64,000 nucleotides of DNA from Symsagittifera roscoffensis (taxonomy: Eukaryota; Xenacoelomorpha; Acoela; Convolutidae): assembly GCF_963678635.1 (NCBI RefSeq), contig NC_087064.1, positions 5,492,411-5,556,410 on the forward strand, written 5' to 3'. Below the pieces are notes generated by a model. The model did not search any database. It was not told where the DNA came from and worked only from the letters and a program-made list of their open reading frames with translations. Positions within the stretch are counted from its first letter, which is position 1. Each line of letters begins with the position of its first letter. The position numbers were made by a program, and so were the translations under genes. This document shows, piece after piece, positions 41,829 through 54,400 of this stretch.

Positions 41829-44800
41829 TGAGGGGAATCGAGAAGAGAGACCGGGAAGATTTCTGACAACGAGGGCGCCGATTGGACAACATGTGAAGAT
41901 ATTCAGGCAGGTGGCGACACCCCCGAGTCATGTGAAAGAAAGAACATACCCGAAACAAGTGAGTCAAGATGGTGACGTCCAAAGGTACGGCGGATTGAAA
42001 GCGATAAAGAAAGATGAGACCATCTTTGCCGCGTACGACAAAGCAGAAATAAGGAAGGCCAAGATTATGATAGTAGCGAATTCAGAGTTCGTGTACACTT
42101 CCAAGTCTCTGTTTTGGCCGGATGCCATAATGTTGGCAGCGGTCGATCTGGACCTGCTGCAGGCTGTATCTCTGGCAGTAGGGGTACAAAGACAGACGGA
42201 CATGAACCCAATCACGATCGTGTTTGCTGGCATCAATAACCGTTTACACAGTAGAGGTTTTCTGAGCAGACTCGGAGATCCTACAATGGCGGAAAATGCT
42301 GTGTGGCCAGCAATAAAGGATATCCTGGAGTCACTGGGTGAAGTGGTGGATGCAACGAAGGAGGGGTCGTTCACCAAGGTGACACCGAGAGTAGTGTTAG
42401 CGCTGTCTCCGGGGTATGCATGTCTCCCGGATGGATTGAAGTTCGTGTATGCTATCATGACCTTGCTTTCAGAAGGAAAATATGATGTGATCATATCGGC
42501 CCCGAATCGCATGATAGAGATGGAGAACCTGAGACCACTCAGGGCTGAACTACCTGCGGTGTGGTCAGATATCTCGAACGCGATGAGAGGCTTCAAGGAC
42601 CATGCGCTGCACATGTTAGTGTTGGATGAGGTGCTGGGGTTGGAACTGACCAATTTCAGTCGACAGCTCAAACTTAAACCGGGAATAGACGACGACCATC
42701 GAGTGGTCATAGCGATGTCGAACGACTTATGGTTCCGAGCAATGGAAGTGACAGGTGAAAAAGCGAGAAGGAAAAATTCCAAGGAGACTAGAGCTCATTT
42801 GGAGGCAATGGTTTTGAGGACCAAACCGGAGGCCAACCAGTGGCTACATCTAAGTCCTCGAGTAGCGGCATTGAGTGTAGATGCTTTTGAGCAAGGCCCC
42901 ATAATGATTAAGAAGATCCATGCCTACTTGTTCAAGAAGGTGAATCTAGCGGAAAATGCTGAAGAAAAGATAGCTGAGTTTGTGAACAGAATGTGCCAGA
43001 TTACCCTGGGAACCTTCTGAACCCAGGAAGTGAAGAGGGAAGAAGGCTTTGAACGGACAGATAGCATGCTGGAAGGGTTGGCAGCCGGATGGACCGCGTC
43101 CTTCTTGGCGAAAGTCTACCCGAAAGTCTCTCATTACTTGATAAAGGAATTCCTCCAAGCAGTAGTGGAAGCATCAATTGTGGAACTACTAGCCTTGTTC
43201 GTGACGTTTGGAGCAGAGAGTTTCGTGAAAGGACCGGCGGTACTGCTCACCGAAGGAGTTCAGAACCTGCGGTTAGATGGGCTTCTAACATTGATTGCGA
43301 TTACCCACGGAAACTTGGGAGGACTAATGAAGCTGACACGTTGTCCAGAGCAGATGAGAGAGAAGGTGAAAAAATTAGACATGAAGAAAGCTACGGACTC
43401 GTGGAATAAGATAAGAGACCTGAAAAACACTCTTATCCAATATCTCTTATAACAAAATCGCTTTGGAACGGGAGAAGATGAGACTATCGAAAGAGAAGAA
43501 GATGTGAGACGACATGTTGGGGGCATGCCCCTACTAACCGATCTGAGCTTGGCTATGAGGACCGATCCCTTAGCGTTTATCAGAGGAGCCACGGAGTTTG
43601 TGACAGTGATCTATGAACCAGCAGTCACATTTGCGTTCCTTGATGTTAAGGTGGAGGCGTATAGGAGGTCGGTGCTGCACCTGAACCTCATATCAGCAGT
43701 TGACGGTAGTGCGCAGAACTGGTGTGAGCAGCACGTGTTGCGGAAGCTCATGAGCGAAGATCTGTTATTTGCAAAAATATCAGAGCCAGAAATGACAGTC
43801 ATCAATTTTGACGATCCCTTCCGTGATTGCATGGGAGAAGTAGAGGGAGGGCACATCGAGGTGTTTCCGAAGCTCTGGAATCTGAGACCCTATGATAAGA
43901 CGAATGGTGAAATAACCAGAGTTCCTCGTCTCACTGCAGCATATCACAGGGTGAGAGAAGAGACGAAAGATTGGGGTGATTACGAGAAGCTGCCGGAAGA
44001 ATTCCCTGAATTCCCTCTGATAAGAAGGATGTTGCTCGGAGCAGTCTCCGTGGTACAAACTCCTAGGTTGAGAGCATTTGAAACCAATGAAAGGAGAGTA
44101 GTGAAATTCGTGGGAACGATGGATCCATACTTTGTGGGGAGGAATGCTGTCGTGTTAGAGTACACACGACTTCCCTACACGGATCAAGCGACGAGAAGGC
44201 GAATAAGCAATGCCGCGACTCCCAAGCCTGGAGGATTTGATAAGGAATGGGCTGGATTAGGCTTAGCGCCTATGAAGATAAGAGGCAGGACCGAACTGTC
44301 TGAGGCCTCCTTGATCCTGACTAGTGTGAAACCGGAGTTGACAGTAGGAGGAACGCTGCAGACGAGAACCTTCCTAGCACCTTTCGGCTGTGAGGAAATC
44401 AAAGTGGTCCATGGAGAAGAGGAAGATGGATCCGCCGGCACACTGATCATACCAAAATTTCCGGATAGGGCCGACACTGAAAAGCAAGGACCCTCAAGCT
44501 CGAAGAAGGATACGCCAGAAAGAGATGATGGGCAGGGAGGAAGCTGTCAAACGGAAGAACCCATGCAACAAGATGCAAATCAAGCTGGTGGGGAAGACGA
44601 CAGGGCATCGACAGGAGGAGTATCCAGCCTGGATTTCAATTTCCTCAGTGATTTTGAGAATAACGCGGATACGTTGGAGGCGACTGAGCCAGCAGATGAA
44701 GGCACTTCGACACTGGAAACTCCGTCAGCCTTTACAGAAATGAAACGGAATTTGCCGGAGAGCAGCTATCCGGGCAATTCGAGAAATAATGAACAAAAAA

Positions 44801-47800
44801 TCCTCATGGAATCACCTATGAGAAGAAGAATAGAAGGCTCTGCCAGAGTACCTTTCTTGGGAACGTTGCCCGAAGAAGAGTGGGAAGTAAATCACCGACA
44901 CCATGAAAGTAGGACGGGATGTAGATTGGACAGAGTGGCGTTCATGGAAGAAGTCTGGACAGTGGTTCAGAGCTATGGGACCCAGTCCATTTTGAAAGTA
45001 GGTCTCAACTGACCATTGATGCGGGAAGTCCTTGACAAACTTGATGAGTGTGAAGGGAGATTGAGTGAGTTGTTGATTGACTCAGCCACTGATGAAAGTG
45101 AGGCGAACTCTCCCATCAAGATGACACCTCAGGATGATAAAGGAGATGTGGTATATCTGTCAAGAACCAGGAGAGGAACGATGCGATCGAAATTGGTGAT
45201 TGATAAGATCAATGAGATGAAGATGAAGTTAGGCAGCAAAGTGATGCCGAGGAGAGTAGGAAAGACGAAGGTGGATTCATAGATATCAATGAAAGCTGTC
45301 AATTCAGCGAAACGAAAACGAGTCGAAGAGGCCATGGATTTGGGACAAGGTGATTATCAATTGCCTGGCACGGACAGAATGTTAACCGATGTAGCGATGG
45401 TGCCACCCATTCTCATGGCAGGGATAAAGTCAACAGGTTACAAATCCAAAAGGAGTGACCGCACTCTGACTGGAGCAACCTTAGAAATGGAAATACTTAG
45501 CCAATGTGGAGAAAGCACAATGAAAGACTTTAAGCCATCTCCCATGAACCACGGAAAGGGAAGTGTCGCGGGACAACAAGTACCAGTGGAGTACAACCGA
45601 CTGACAGTGTCGGAGACTGTGTCAATAGATGAACCCGCCGGTGAATACAAGGAGATGTTAGAATACCGAAACTCGGCTAGAGGGTATGTGATGGCTCTGG
45701 AAGACAAGGGTGCCATGGAGGGTTATCTGGAGACGATGCTGCGAGGCACCACCCTCAATTTGAAGGCGTACGGGACTCTAGCGTCGTCTGAGATGCAGGC
45801 GGAAAAGATCGAGCAATTAGTGAGCCTTCCATGGAAAGCAGTGGTGTTGAAGTACTTTGAAGAAGAAATGAGGACTACGCCGAGAATACACGCTCTCATG
45901 GCAGTACCTTACGTGAGAACCGAATTACAACTGAGGTTCGCCTGGTGCATGATGGGATTAACTCACGGGGAATTTGACTCAGAAGAAAGGAAAAGGTCAA
46001 AAGAAGAAAAAGTAATCCTGATGACGAACCTGAGGGATCTGATAATCCAGGAAGGAATGGCAGTAGCGTCCGCGAAGCGGAGAGACCTTCTCTGTTTCAT
46101 TCGATTCCTGATAGAGCAGATTTCAGTACCAGCATTGAACACCTGTGTCAAAATGTTGAGGGAGGGCGATGAACGAGCAAAAGCCTTACACTTGCTAGCA
46201 CTGCTGGAGATGCATCAAAGCAAGCCGATAAGGGTGAATATGAAAGAACCTGCGGAGTTAGAGCCCATGAGAAAGATAGACGAAATCAGGAGATTTTCAA
46301 ACAAGGAGCTGAGACTCACTAAAGAATCTATGGGGGCACTGCCGAAATCCAGTGAGTACTGTGGACCGATCAAGAAGAAGTCGTTCAGCTACGCGTCCGG
46401 AATCATAGGGATAGCGTACAACCCTTTCCTGAGTGAAGACATACATGATTGCTTCTTTGATTACGAGCAGGCAGTGTTGCTAAGATTCTGGACGTCGAGA
46501 ATTGTAACGATCAAGAGCGCTAAAAATCCGCAGACCAAATTGGGACTGGTCTTGGAAGAAGAGGTGACTGCACCTTCCGTACCAAAATCCGACAAAAGAA
46601 AGGAGTTTGGGTTGGGATTTTCAGATGAACAACTGAGAACGAGCTTGATGGCAGTGTGGGAACTGATGAGACCATCATGGTGTCCTAGTCCCAATGCTGA
46701 CTCGATATTAAGGGCGACACAAGATGTGCAGAGGGAGCTGAATGCAGACTGTAACATGCGTGACCTTAACTTCATATATAATGTGATGATAACAGCCTCT
46801 AGGAGCAACGGGGAAGACAAAGTGGAGTTGCCTGGCTGGGGACCAGAAGACTGGGTCACACCTGGTAGCTGTCTGGCGAAAGTCTGTTGACTGGAAGGTC
46901 ACGTTTGTGGATGTATGGATTGTGCGAAAACCCTAGAGAGACAACACAAGCAGTTGACGATATTGTTTGGGAATGTCGTGATGAAAGCAAGGACGGAAAC
47001 GGAACTGATTGAAGATTGCCATGGAGGAATCGAGGTGAATCTAGTGACTGCACTAGGTTTCCACAGCATGTTTGGTTCTTTAGAGTCACTATTGAATCTA
47101 GAACAGAGACATGAGATGGTCACAGCCATCAGTGTAGAAGTGTTCCCAGGAGTTTTGCAAACTGAGCAGAAGCACAAAGGAAAATAAATGGAGGGAAGCG
47201 ATTGAGGCGGAAATGAACATCAGACACAGTGAGACTTATTGTAGACCATCAGGAGCACGATATTTGGTGGGATCGACATTGGCTCCAATGTGCAAGAGCA
47301 GATACCCGGTGCATTTCGTAGCTGTGGATGTAAAGAGTACGAGAACGATCGTGGATCAAGCCTTCTCAGTGCCAAATTGTGTGAGACTAACGATAATGTC
47401 CGAAAACGAGTTGCTGTGGGATACGTGAGTGGGAACTTCAGTGACTTCGAGAGACAGAAACAGAGAGGATCAACCGTTACAGACTACAATACAGTAGACG
47501 AGAATGATGAAGTCCACCGAGTGATGATGGAAGTGGAACCATTACTGGAAGCTTCGGGAAAACGTAATTGGAGGAGCATCATGTTGACACATGACGAGTT
47601 TCCCTGCCACTGCTTGCTGCAGACCTGGTGGTATCCCGAGCGTAGTAATTTGGTGTTGATCTGGGACTCTGGAGAGCTGCTCTCCATGGGTTTACCAGAC
47701 TCATCACGGCCCATAACAATTGTGATAGTGGGAGTTATGATGGCGATACGATGGCTGGCAGCTCATGTGAGAGAGAACAATAGACAGGAAGCGCCAACGA

Positions 47801-48156
47801 GAGAACAGTTGCGGAAATTGGATTGTCTAAAAGATTTAGATCTTTTTGAGACAATGTGCAAGATTCTAAACATTCCGATGGAAGTGAAAAAGATAGGGGC
47901 AAGAAGACGATTGATGCCATGGTTCAGAGCTAACATGACTGCATGGTTGTTCGAATATGCCAAAAAGCACATGTCGAAGCACGGCAGAGTGTACAGTGGA
48001 TATCAGCTGGACATTGGAGCAGGAGCTTTCAAGCGAGCTTTCGTGACTCATCGGAATGCAGTGACCACCGCTGTAAAAAGAATTTCGAGGACAAGTGAAC
48101 GTAGTAGAAGAGCAGAAGTGTTGGAGGACTGCTTCCTACAGCATCAGAATAGCTAA
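41803..48156 (+). pseudogene. Giant accessory protein, decayed copy b
   Basis: Paralogue of 2-6418, similar along the whole length (about half of residues identical by eye). Frame is the same from 41803 to 47187 with stops at 43018 (TGA), 43450 (TAA), 45010 (TGA), 45280 (TAG) and 46888 (TGA); then a frameshift at about 47185, and another near 47415 with loss of roughly 40 codons. Conserved parts include the SGNH-like N-terminus (VFAGINNRLHSRGFLSRL), the acidic mid-section, the basic segment, and a Cys cluster LEGHVCGCMDC. The C-terminus is replaced by a local repeat after VTTAVKRIS. It cannot encode a full protein. Confidence 0.85.
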
Positions 48157-48275
48157 CGATGTGTTGCAGAAGAGCAGAAGGTAGAAGAGGGTAGAAGAGC
48201 AGAAGTGTTGGAGGGTAGAAGAGCAGAAGTGTTGGAGGACTGCTTCCAACAGCATCAGAATAGCTAACGATGTGT
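48100..48275 (+). repeat. Local duplication at the end of giant ORF copy b
   Basis: Units built from GTAGAAGAGCAGAAGTGTTG and GAGGACTGCTTCC.ACAGCATCAGAATAGCTAACGATGTGTTGCA occur two to four times in tandem and replace the C-terminal codons of the ORF. Confidence 0.8.
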
Positions 48276-48710
48276 TGCAAGATACAGAAACTGAAAATGC
48301 AGAGTTAGTGTCACAGGAGGAAGAGATGGAACATTGACAAATGGTCGAAAGAACAAGATGCAAAAAGAAAGAAAATTAGAAGAATTTAGAAGTTTTAGAA
48401 CTTCTAAACGACGAAAAGAAGAGAAACAAAGGAGTGACGAAGAAGAAGAAGAAGTTAAAACTCAGAATTGTTTTATGTGTGTGAAAAAACTCAAGTGAGA
48501 AACCAAGCAACCAAGTTGTAATTGAAAACTGAAACATTTAGTTGAGTTTTGAACATTAAAGAATTATTTGCATTTATAAACTTGCATTTTGATTTTAGTT
48601 AGTGGCTTTAGAGACACTTACTATTTATTTAGAAAGGCTTGAGTAAAGAGTATATTTAAATATTCCAGCCTGCATGACTGTTTTTAATCAACTAGGAGAA
48701 CTGATCACTT
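48276..48710 (+). other. 3' untranslated stretch before LTR
   Basis: AT-rich, non-coding; shares short blocks with 6419-6700 (AAGTTTTGA/GTTTTGA..TTTAGTTA, GAGTATATTTA). No polypurine tract stands out before the LTR. Confidence 0.4.
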
Positions 48711-49636
48711 TGTGGTGACATGAAAGGCTTGGGTAATCTTGTGCCAGTCGGTCATATCTGGAAGTTTGACCTTGAGGGACACAAAAATACGTGATTTTGG
48801 AGTGAAGTTTTATTTTTCAAAATTTCGAATGGAGCCTGTCATGCTCAGTTTCCTCGCAGCAACTGAAAACATTAAGTGAGAAATCAGAACGACCGAATTT
48901 ACAATTGCGGGAAAAAACTTAAAAAAAACAGCAGGAAATTGTTATTCGCGATTTCCAGATACAAAACAAGACACGAGTAGAGCCGTCTTATCCTGAAATA
49001 GGAGGAGAGATAATCACGAGAAAAGAGTGCAATTATTCAAACTGAACCAGAGTGAAACTTCAACGGAAAGGTGGACAGCTTGAGTGTCCCAATGGTTCAG
49101 ACTAAAACTTCAATTCTAGAGTCTAAACTTATTTCTGTTATTAAAACTGATCAGTATTGAACTTATCAAGTTATCTCATTTAATTCCCGAGTTGCTCATT
49201 AATTTAATTACTCCTTATACTCGAGTGCGTCAACATGTGAGTTCCTAATTTAGTTTTCTCGAGTGTGTTTTATGATTGTTATGTTGAGATAAGGTGAGTT
49301 TTAGGTTGATCCATCTGAAATGGATCAAAGTTCCACTGTCCAATAAAAAGTCACCTAACGGATTGTTCCGACCCTGTTTTTAACGGCGTTCGTGTATTTT
49401 GGGTATCTCGAGACCTACGTATAGGGACGTTCTTATTTTCTAGAGTGGGGGGATATTTTGGTAGTGGCCTTTAAGCTGTAACGGGTTCTAGTCTCATGTC
49501 GCAAGCGAACCGAATTGGCTCCGACCGTTCTTGAGGTAGAAAAACACAAGAGATAGTGTCCCTGACTCTCGAGCCAATGGTTATAGGGCCTATTTTTCTT
49601 AAGCCTCATATGTGACCGAAGTGGGCGACTGTTACA
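48711..49636 (+). repeat. LTR (subfamily B), 926 bp
   Basis: Starts TGTGGTGACATG and ends GGGCGACTGTTACA. Contains the 9-bp hairpin TTGATCCAT/ATGGATCAA (49306-49328), AATAAA at 49342-49347 and the GACCTACG region. The inverted LTR at 14930-15748 is its close relative; subfamily A LTRs share the ends and landmarks only. A giant ORF precedes it and a primer-binding-like site follows it, so it serves as 3' LTR of one element and 5' LTR of the next, as in head-to-tail copies. Confidence 0.7.
49306..49347 (+). promoter_or_regulatory. LTR hairpin I and poly(A) signal (subfamily B)
   Basis: TTGATCCAT pairs with ATGGATCAA around a CTGAA loop; AATAAA follows 13 bases later. The outer A-T pair of the left LTR hairpin (7717/7735) is G-C here. 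Confidence 0.5.
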
Positions 49637-49647
49637 TAGTGTTTTTA

Positions 49648-49662
49648 TGGCGCTCCTGGGTG
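49648..49662 (+). promoter_or_regulatory. Candidate primer-binding site
   Basis: TGGCGCTCCTGGGTG, identical to 17878-17892 although the LTRs are quite different, and 11 bases after the LTR end. Confidence 0.55.
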
Positions 49663-51121
49663 TTTTTACGGCATCATGACTACGGAGTCGAACCCACTTG
49701 ACACAGCTCCGGGCTGCATGCCCATTCTAGAGTACCGGTGGTACGGTTCAGCGGGAACGTGTAAACTTCCGGTCGTACCGTGATAGCTTTTTAAGAAAAC
49801 TTGAGAAAACTTCCTGGTACGCTCTCCGAACGAGGCCTAGCTAACCGAGTAAGGGGGGGGGGGGTAACTAGGGGGACAAAAACCCGAGCAAAAAGACACA
49901 AAGCGAAACAAAAACAAGAAAAAAGTATAGAAAAAGGAACAAAAACCATAAAACAAAAAGACAGTGACTTTGATACCGGATCATTTGGATCAAACCTTTA
50001 TATTAATTAAATAGTATACCCATACTGTTTTATAAGACCGATCGTTTCGATCAATCTAGCAATTTAAACCAGTGACTTCAAAAAGGTGCCCGAGTGGGGG
50101 GCGTTGTTAAGGGTTTTCAGATAGATTGCAACCTAGCCGGACCACTAGGAGACTTGACTGGAAAGGGTGACCAGCCGAGTGGGAAAGTGGTTCACAGGGA
50201 TCGAACCGGACCACTAGGAGACTTGACTGGAAGAGGTGACCAGCAGAGTGGGAAAGTGGTTCAGAAGGACTGAGCTGAACCGACTGGAAACTTGACTGGA
50301 AGAGGTGACCAGCCAAGTGGGAAGGTGGTCCTGCTGTCAAGTTCAGAACAGAGACAACCAGCACGGGATCACTACAAGAGGACGCACATGGGGTGTTCTC
50401 AAGTTGGGCAAACGGGTATCGTTAGAATCCACATTACATTATAGGAGATAAGTGTAAAATTGGATAAGCGGAGCCCCATTGTTTTGAGGAAGTTTTTACA
50501 CAAGCAGGCCTGGAAACAGGTATACGGTTTTCTCTCGAGAGGTTTAGCACCGGCGCTTAAGGGATTTTTCGGCTTAAGAGGGGGGCTAAAGAGGGGGGAG
50601 GTTAGAAGGGGGGCTGGTTAGCGGTTGTAATTTTTAAAAAGGGGGGACACGTTAGAGTAACTAATTGTTCGGCATCGTCGATTTAGTTACATTAGATACT
50701 TACACGCGTTGGTTATAAGAAGCGGATATCCAAATTTAAAATCAGGTTAAGGTAGGTACCCTGGTCGGATCGGTAGGGGGGAACGGACATAGACAGTTTT
50801 TGTGATACCCCATATGATCGCTAGCAGGGGGGAGGAAAACGCGTGGCAATCGGGTACCAGACATTTTTTCGGACAAAGATTGACATCGGTCAACCTTGAA
50901 TTTAAGGAGAATTCATCTCTCTGCTTTTGAAATTTTTTCCAGTTTAAATTTTTACGTTTTGGTGAAAATTTGTTGTTGGTATTTTAACGAACAGGTGATC
51001 ACAAGATACCTGCGAGGAATTTAGGGTCTCAAATAGCCACAAACATCGAGAGGGAGACAAATACTGGGGGGTTAGTATTTGGGTTTTGGCCATTAAGATA
51101 GGGATTTTGGGAAATTTTTTA
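49663..51121 (+). other. 5' leader (subfamily B), plus-strand copy
   Basis: Non-coding; inverted counterpart of 13450-14929. Holds a run of nine or more Gs at about 49854-49864, three roughly 70-bp repeats at 50132-50335, G-rich segments (AGGGGGGCTAAAGAGGGGGG at 50578), and ends at the minisatellite. Confidence 0.65.
50132..50335 (+). repeat. Three roughly 70-bp leader repeats
   Basis: Core GACTTGACTGGAA.AGGTGACCAGC.GAGTGGGAA.GTGGTTC with CCGGACCACTAGGA between units. Same core as 14190-14500. Confidence 0.7.
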
Positions 51122-51439
51122 CTAGAGCTCAAGTGGTGGTAAAAGGTACAGTGGTTCAAGAGTCCCTACAACGAAGAAGAAGAGATCCGATATCCAGACA
51201 CTCAGTGACAAGTCTTGGGACAGTACCGAAGAAGTCTTGGGACATTGCAGTCTGGGGACAGTCTTGGAGCAACACGGCCTTGGGACAGTCTCGGGACAGA
51301 GCAGTCTTGGGACAGTCTTGGGACAGTGCAGCCTTGGGACAGTCTTGGACCAGAGCAGTCTTGGTACGAAACAGTCTTGGGACACTAGTCTTGGGACAGT
51401 GGTCTTGGGACAGTAGTCTTGGGACAGTGGTCTTGGGAC
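51122..51439 (+). repeat. Minisatellite remnant, plus orientation
   Basis: GTCTTGGGACAGT units, shorter and less regular than 11739-13334, flanked on the left by GTGGTTCAAGAGTCCCTACAAC, the inverted equivalent of 13418-13435. It is cut at 51439 by the tandem-duplication junction, so the gag that should follow is missing. Confidence 0.8.
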
Positions 51440-54400
51440 AGTCTTAATAAGTACTTCATACGGTCGGAAAGAACAGGGTAACGATACGCGTAAGAAAACC
51501 GTTACCTTTGAGGACCAAGATGGAGAAGTGAGAAGGTTGGACGAAAACTGGAGCAAGATTGTTTGTCGGGGAGACAAATGGTGAGAAAAGGCGGCGAGTT
51601 CGAGATCAACACCCGGGACAAGGAAGTTTGTTCGGGGAGTCTGAGATAGATGAAAAAGTTCCTGACAAGAGACAGGACCTGGGGAACAAAATTTTGTCCG
51701 GGGAGTCTGAGATAGATGAAAAAGTTCCTGACAAGAGACAGGACCTGGGGAACAGAATTTTGTCCGGGGAGTTCAGAGGGATGCGAAGAAGGCACGGACC
51801 TGATCTGGAGGAGGGTGCAGACTCCATCACAGACTCTTCAATAGTTGACAATTCCAGGAACTCAGGAATTGACACATACACAGACAGAAACTCGAGCTCG
51901 GGATCAGAACTGTCAGAACGAGCGATCCACACACTGCTAGTGGAAACTCGTGCACGGGATCTGGATAGAGAAGTGTACCAGGACCCTGACAGTGATCGCT
52001 ACCTCATACCAAGCGAGAGAGTCTTTGACAACGCAGCGGATGATTTGGAAACAATAGCGGTATCGAAGCGGTCGATAAGTCTGTTGCCGCAAAAAGAGGT
52101 AGTCAGGACTGATCATCAGCCGTTCAAACAAGAAACACAGCCGTTGGCGAAGATTTGGTGCGTTAAGATGGAAGAGGACACACACCAGCCCAAGGAGATG
52201 AATAGTCAGATGAGGGTCATGAAGACATACTTGAAGGCGAGATACAGACTCTCGGACCTACTAAGGGCGCAGAGAACTGACCGCATGACAAGCAACCTGA
52301 AAAGGTGGATAGAAAATGGTGCACCAGACAAAAGTGACCTGGAAGAAGACAGTTACCGTATCCTGATACAGTAATTCATGCAGAAGGAGGGGAGGTTATA
52401 TTTGAACAAGGACGGGATTGTGGCTTGCAAGAGAAGAGAAGAAGACAAAGTCCTGTACAAGTATAACGCGAAAGTGTTGCCGCAACTCTATCAGACAGAA
52501 CTATTATTCAGGTCGCATGATCAGATGGGCCATCAGGGGATAGACAAAGTGTATCAGATGATCCTGAAGTGCTTTGAGTGGCCTGGAATGAAAAAGGCAT
52601 GGGAGAAGTGGGTAACAGTGTGCCTGTCATGCCAACAGGTCAAGGATCCAAGGAAATTGCGATTTCCTTTACAATCGCGGTTATAACCAAGTCCTGGTCA
52701 TGATAGACCACTTCACGAAGTATGCAGAGGCCGTGCCCTGCATAACTGCCTCGGCGGAAGAGACATGCGACCACCTGATCAATACGTGGATAGAGAAAAG
52801 ACCGGATTCGCGTGTGAGTTGGGGTTGTACCAGTGGAAGAGGATGCCCTTCGGCTTGTGCAACGCAACGGCCACTTTTCAAAGATTGATGGCTCAGGCTT
52901 TGACCAGAGTGACAAAGAAGTAAGGGAATCTCGTGATTAGTTACGTGGACGACGTGGTCATAGCGACACCAACCCTGGAAGACCATATTGATTGGCTCAA
53001 TGAGGTCTTTGAATGCATGAAAAGAGCAGGCTTGAAGTGCAAACCATCGAAATGTGAAATCCTTACGGATTCAATCAAATACCTGGGAAGAATGGTGGAC
53101 AGGCATGGTGTGAGGCCGGACCTCGAAGCAGTAGAAGCAGTGTTGACATGGAAGGCTCCCAGAACAGACACACAGCTCCTGAGCTTCCTAGGGTTTGCCA
53201 ACTACTACCCGGAGTTCATAAAAGGATATGCGGACAAGGTGTATCCGATGCAGAAGCTGATGCGCAACAAAGGGAAAAAAGATTGAATGGAACGATGAAG
53301 CACAAGTTGCCTTCGAGAACATAAAACGGGAACTCTGCGAAGCGCCAGTGCTAGGCATGCCTACAAAAAAGGGCATGTATGTTCTTGACACAGACGCATC
53401 GGTCGTAGCCATCTCAGGATTATTGCATCAGGAGCAACAATGGAATGGAAGAACGGTTCTCCGTCCCATTGCATACGGCAGCAAGGTCTTGAGTGACACT
53501 GAGATGAAGTATGGTGCACCAAAAGCAGAAATGTTTGCAGTAGTCACATTTGTGGAAAAATACCGCGCAGACTTGAGGAGCGCTCCCTTTAAGTTACGCG
53601 TAGACAACAGAGCGTTATCCTGGTTGAAGACCTACTCGATGGATCAGAGTTATATTGGTAGATGGGTAGTAAGATTGGATGGCTACCACATGATAATCGA
53701 GCACAGGATGCGTGATAAACACCAGAATGCTGACAGTCTCAGTAAGAAAACTGAGTTCTATGAAAGATTGGAACAGAAGCAAGCCAATCAAGCTGAAATA
53801 TAGGAGGGATTCTCGTTTCTGGACAAAGAAACTTATGAAGCGCTTCCCTTAACGAGATGGTTGGATAAGTCTGGACATCCAATTCCACGGCATCCTGAGT
53901 TACCTGTCGAGAAAGCAGCCGAGATAAAAATTCTATCCAAGAGGAACCCGGTGCCCTTGGATCTGTTGCTGCGCTCAAACCTGGTCCTGCAGGAACTCTC
54001 TCGCATGAACATAAACAGCCTCTCATTACTGGACAAAACGGTGCAGTTAACACCACAAGTGATGCGGATGCTGGGTGGATTGTTAGAGAGAGAAGTGACC
54101 AGAGATGACCCCAGTGGACAGCAGCAGTGGCATCACTAACAGTCAGGGAAAAGATGAAGATCATGCCGTCAATACGACAACACAAAGACAACGAGAGGGA
54201 TTGTAGGTCAAAAGTTCAGCAACTGATTTCCGCAATACCCCAAGAAGTCTTAATAAGTACTTCATACGGTCGGAAAGAACAGGGTAACGATACGCGTAAG
54301 AAAACCGTTACCTTTGAGGACCAAGATGGAGAAGTGAGAAGGTTGGACGAAAACTGGAGCAAGATTGTTTGTCGGGGAGACAAATGGTGAGAAAAGCCGG

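Larger units (their letters stand above)
33542..51439 (+). repeat. Tandem duplication unit 1 (17,898 bp)
   Basis: Every landmark from 33542 to 46102 recurs 17,898 bases later with only scattered single-base differences (for example GTGTGGCCA at 42301 against GTGTCGCCA at 60199). The junction at 51440 joins the minisatellite remnant (GGGAC) to AGTCTTAATAAG; AGTCTT is shared by both sides. Confidence 0.9.

Noticed and set aside
41964..42782. 272-codon ORF on the minus strand (also at 59862)
   Set aside because: Antisense to a conserved part of the giant ORF, and no counterpart in the left copy.
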